From: Pomacea canaliculata
Taxonomy: Eukaryota; Mollusca; Gastropoda; Architaenioglossa; Ampullariidae
DNA length: 64,000 nucleotides
Assembly: GCF_003073045.1 (NCBI RefSeq)
Contig: NC_037593.1
Location: 9,477,525 to 9,541,524, forward strand
Direction: 5' to 3'
The first letter of the stretch is position 1. Every line of letters starts with the position of its first letter. The notes under the pieces are model-generated. The model saw only the letters and a list, made by a program, of their open reading frames with translations, ran no database searches and was not told the origin of the DNA. This document shows, one piece after another, positions 62,324-64,000 of the stretch. Made by a program: the position numbers and the translations under genes.

Positions 62324-62517
62324 TAACAACCCTAACACTTATTAACTTAAAATCAAATAGACATGCACATTAAAAATAAATTACATTCATTTTCGTTGAG
62401 AATAGATTTACTTATCAGTCCATAAACTTTCGTTTTAGTTTGTTTTCTATTTCTTATAAATTTTCGTTGCTTTTTTAAAAATCTGCGACACAAGTCAAAG
62501 ATAGACCAACAACAGTA

Positions 62518-63500
62518 ATGGATACTGAGGAAGTTTACCCAACGCCCGATGAATCATCGCAGGAATGTGGAAATTCACCACCATCTTCACAGATGGAATT
62601 CCAGACAATAAATATGAGTCATGGAAACACATTAAAACATTCTTCTGAGGATAAAGATGAAGCCGAGATAAATGCAGAGCCACCTGCAAAAATACCTCGC
62701 CTGACATATGAACAGGAAACAGAGCATGTTGGTTGTGCAGATTCTGGTGGTTCCTCTGTAGCAGATTCCAAGGATGATGATGATGGTGACATGGTAGATT
62801 CACCTTCAAGTGAGAAAAACATGTGTCCACTTCCTCTTCATATAGAAGATGAGGAAAGAATGGAAAAATATGGAACACATGAGTTTGAAATTATTGATGA
62901 AGTTGCAGCAGATGACGATGGGAAAGAGGAAAATGAGCAGGACAGTGATGACTCTCTTGATGACAGCGAACTTTATGCATTGCTGGAGGAGGGTATTACT
63001 AAGGACTCAATCTCTGGACTGCAGAAACCTATAGAAAGGGAGAAAGTTGTACTTGTTGGTAAGATGCAGTTTAAGACAGTGAAATCAGTTTTTTTTTTAA
63101 TTTTGCACATTGCATTGTAGACTCACCCCCAGGGACTATCTCTAAGTTAAAATCACATGTTTATTTTTTCACTTATTGTTTTCTGTCTTTCACGAAAAGA
63201 AAGATCAGTTTGCAATATTAATATGTATCCTACATTTTCTCGAATAGTGAAGGTAACCATTGTTTGTTAATATAGAAATTGCAAAATCTAAAGAATTGGA
63301 ATATACTGTAAATCTTGTGGCTTCTTGATTGTCATAAGATCATTGTGTTTTGTGCAGAGAGAGGGCATGACCCTTTTGACATACTGCCCGAAGGATGGAT
63401 TGTTGTCACACATAACAGTGGCATGCCTGTTTATCTTCACCGTGAGTCTCGAGTCTGCACTTTAGCACAACCATACTTTTTGGGCTCGGGCTCTGCTCGG
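62518..63500 (+). CDS. DGCR8: DGCR8/Pasha, Microprocessor RNA-binding subunit, first two coding exons
   Basis: DGCR8 binds primary microRNA transcripts in the nucleus and positions Drosha for cleavage. Coding exon 1 (62518-63058) encodes about 180 mostly acidic, disordered residues with KIPRL and [18 protein letters not shown]. Exon 2 (63358-63500) joins in phase 1 and encodes the WW/dimerisation segment: [20 protein letters not shown], then RESRV, ending [10 protein letters not shown]. This closely matches vertebrate DGCR8 (LPxGW, [20 protein letters not shown]). The second WW tryptophan, as in vertebrate VVTW, reads VCTL here. The rest of the gene, including the haem-binding Cys region and both double-stranded-RNA-binding domains, lies beyond the window. 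Confidence 0.93.
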
Positions 63501-64000
63501 GTAAGAATTTATTGCTCTTTATTTGTGAAGTACTTTAATGGAGAAGGCTTTTACTGAGATGTCATTGTTAAGAGTTTCCCATTCATAAAGTGTAGGGGTT
63601 TTTTTTAAGACCCACGGTTAAAATTGTTGGCGAGTTTAGCCCTCAATCCCCCTCCCCTGTCTGATATTTTTTATTGAAACTTTGTTAAAGAATCTTTCTG
63701 ATCAGAAGGAAGAAAAAAATGCACAGCAGTGGCAGTGTACATTCACTAATACTATAATGACTCTTTTACCCTGATGTCATAGTTTTATGCATTTGCTGAC
63801 ATTTGATATCAAGTGATGGCAATGGTAATCACCTTTCATGTCCAGTTAATTGCACACAGTGTCTTGTGTGATAAGACTGCCAGTTTTAGTCTTACATTTT
63901 CAGACGAAAATGTTTTTGTTTTCAGACCCACTAGGCAAATTTCATTTACATGATTTGGAACACTCTTACATGATTTATATATATTTCTATATGATGGGAA
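63501..64000 (+). other. DGCR8 intron running off the window
   Basis: Begins with GTAAGA directly after CGG at 63500. No further exon is visible before the window ends; the next expected sequence (KHDPP-like, preceding the haem-ligand Cys) is absent. Confidence 0.8.

Larger units (their letters stand above)
61427..62517. promoter_or_regulatory. Divergent promoter region before DGCR8
   Basis: About 1.1 kb separates the minus-strand ATG at 61426 from the DGCR8 ATG at 62518. It holds an ETS-like CTACTTCCGCCGG near 61717-61730, a GC-rich stretch with GGCGCGCGC near 61490, three telomere-type units at 61506-61526, and a possible small minus-strand ORF (62000-62323). The arrangement suggests one or two bidirectional promoters. 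Start sites are not visible. Confidence 0.4.

Noticed and set aside
1..64000. CRISPR arrays, rRNA genes, bacterial operons or viral genes
   Set aside because: None seen. The repeats are SINEs, LINE remnants, DNA transposons, microsatellites and a 54-bp minisatellite in an animal genome.

Overview
The window is nuclear DNA from an animal, most likely a mollusc and probably a gastropod. It is AT-rich, its genes are split by GT-AG introns of 0.1 to over 6 kb, and it carries tRNA-derived SINEs, non-LTR retrotransposon remnants and cut-and-paste DNA transposons. The lineage is inferred from repeat style and from the versions of FUS, SLC43 and DGCR8 present, not from a database search.

Layout. (1) About 1.5-23.8 kb, plus strand: a complete FUS/EWS/TAF15-family RNA-binding protein gene. 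It has 16 coding exons, 549 residues, all exon phases agree, and it ends in an RRQRPY nuclear-localisation signal. Its introns hold a 2.7-kb TTAA transposon with a dead transposase, two hAT-like elements, a Tigger/pogo element nested in one of them, and SINE pieces. (2) 23.8-26.6 kb: a decayed LINE with a SINE inserted in it, then a dispersed repeat. (3) About 26.6-35.9 kb, plus strand: a gene I do not recognise, modelled as 8 coding exons and 1,404 residues. A single 3.2-kb exon is followed by helical, polyglutamine and acidic C-terminal exons. (4) 35.9-48.8 kb: no convincing coding sequence, only repeats and CpG-rich stretches. It probably includes the first exon and long first intron of the next gene. 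(5) 48.99-56.94 kb, plus strand: a complete SLC43-like major-facilitator transporter, 9 coding exons and 664 residues, with a repeat-built Thr/Ser/Pro insertion in its first extracellular loop. (6) 58.95-59.45 kb: another decayed LINE, minus strand. (7) 59.7-61.4 kb, minus strand: a multi-exon gene of possible transposase ancestry with disturbed reading frame. (8) 62.5 kb to the end, plus strand: the first two coding exons of DGCR8/Pasha, the Microprocessor partner of Drosha.

The genes form no operon or pathway cluster. FUS and DGCR8 both act in nuclear RNA metabolism, but nothing here shows that their nearness matters. I found no CRISPR array, rRNA, convincing tRNA gene, virus or toxin gene. 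The items most worth a second look are the unrecognised polyglutamine gene, the loop insertion in the SLC43 protein, the two large introns around a 35-base FUS exon, and the nested transposons.
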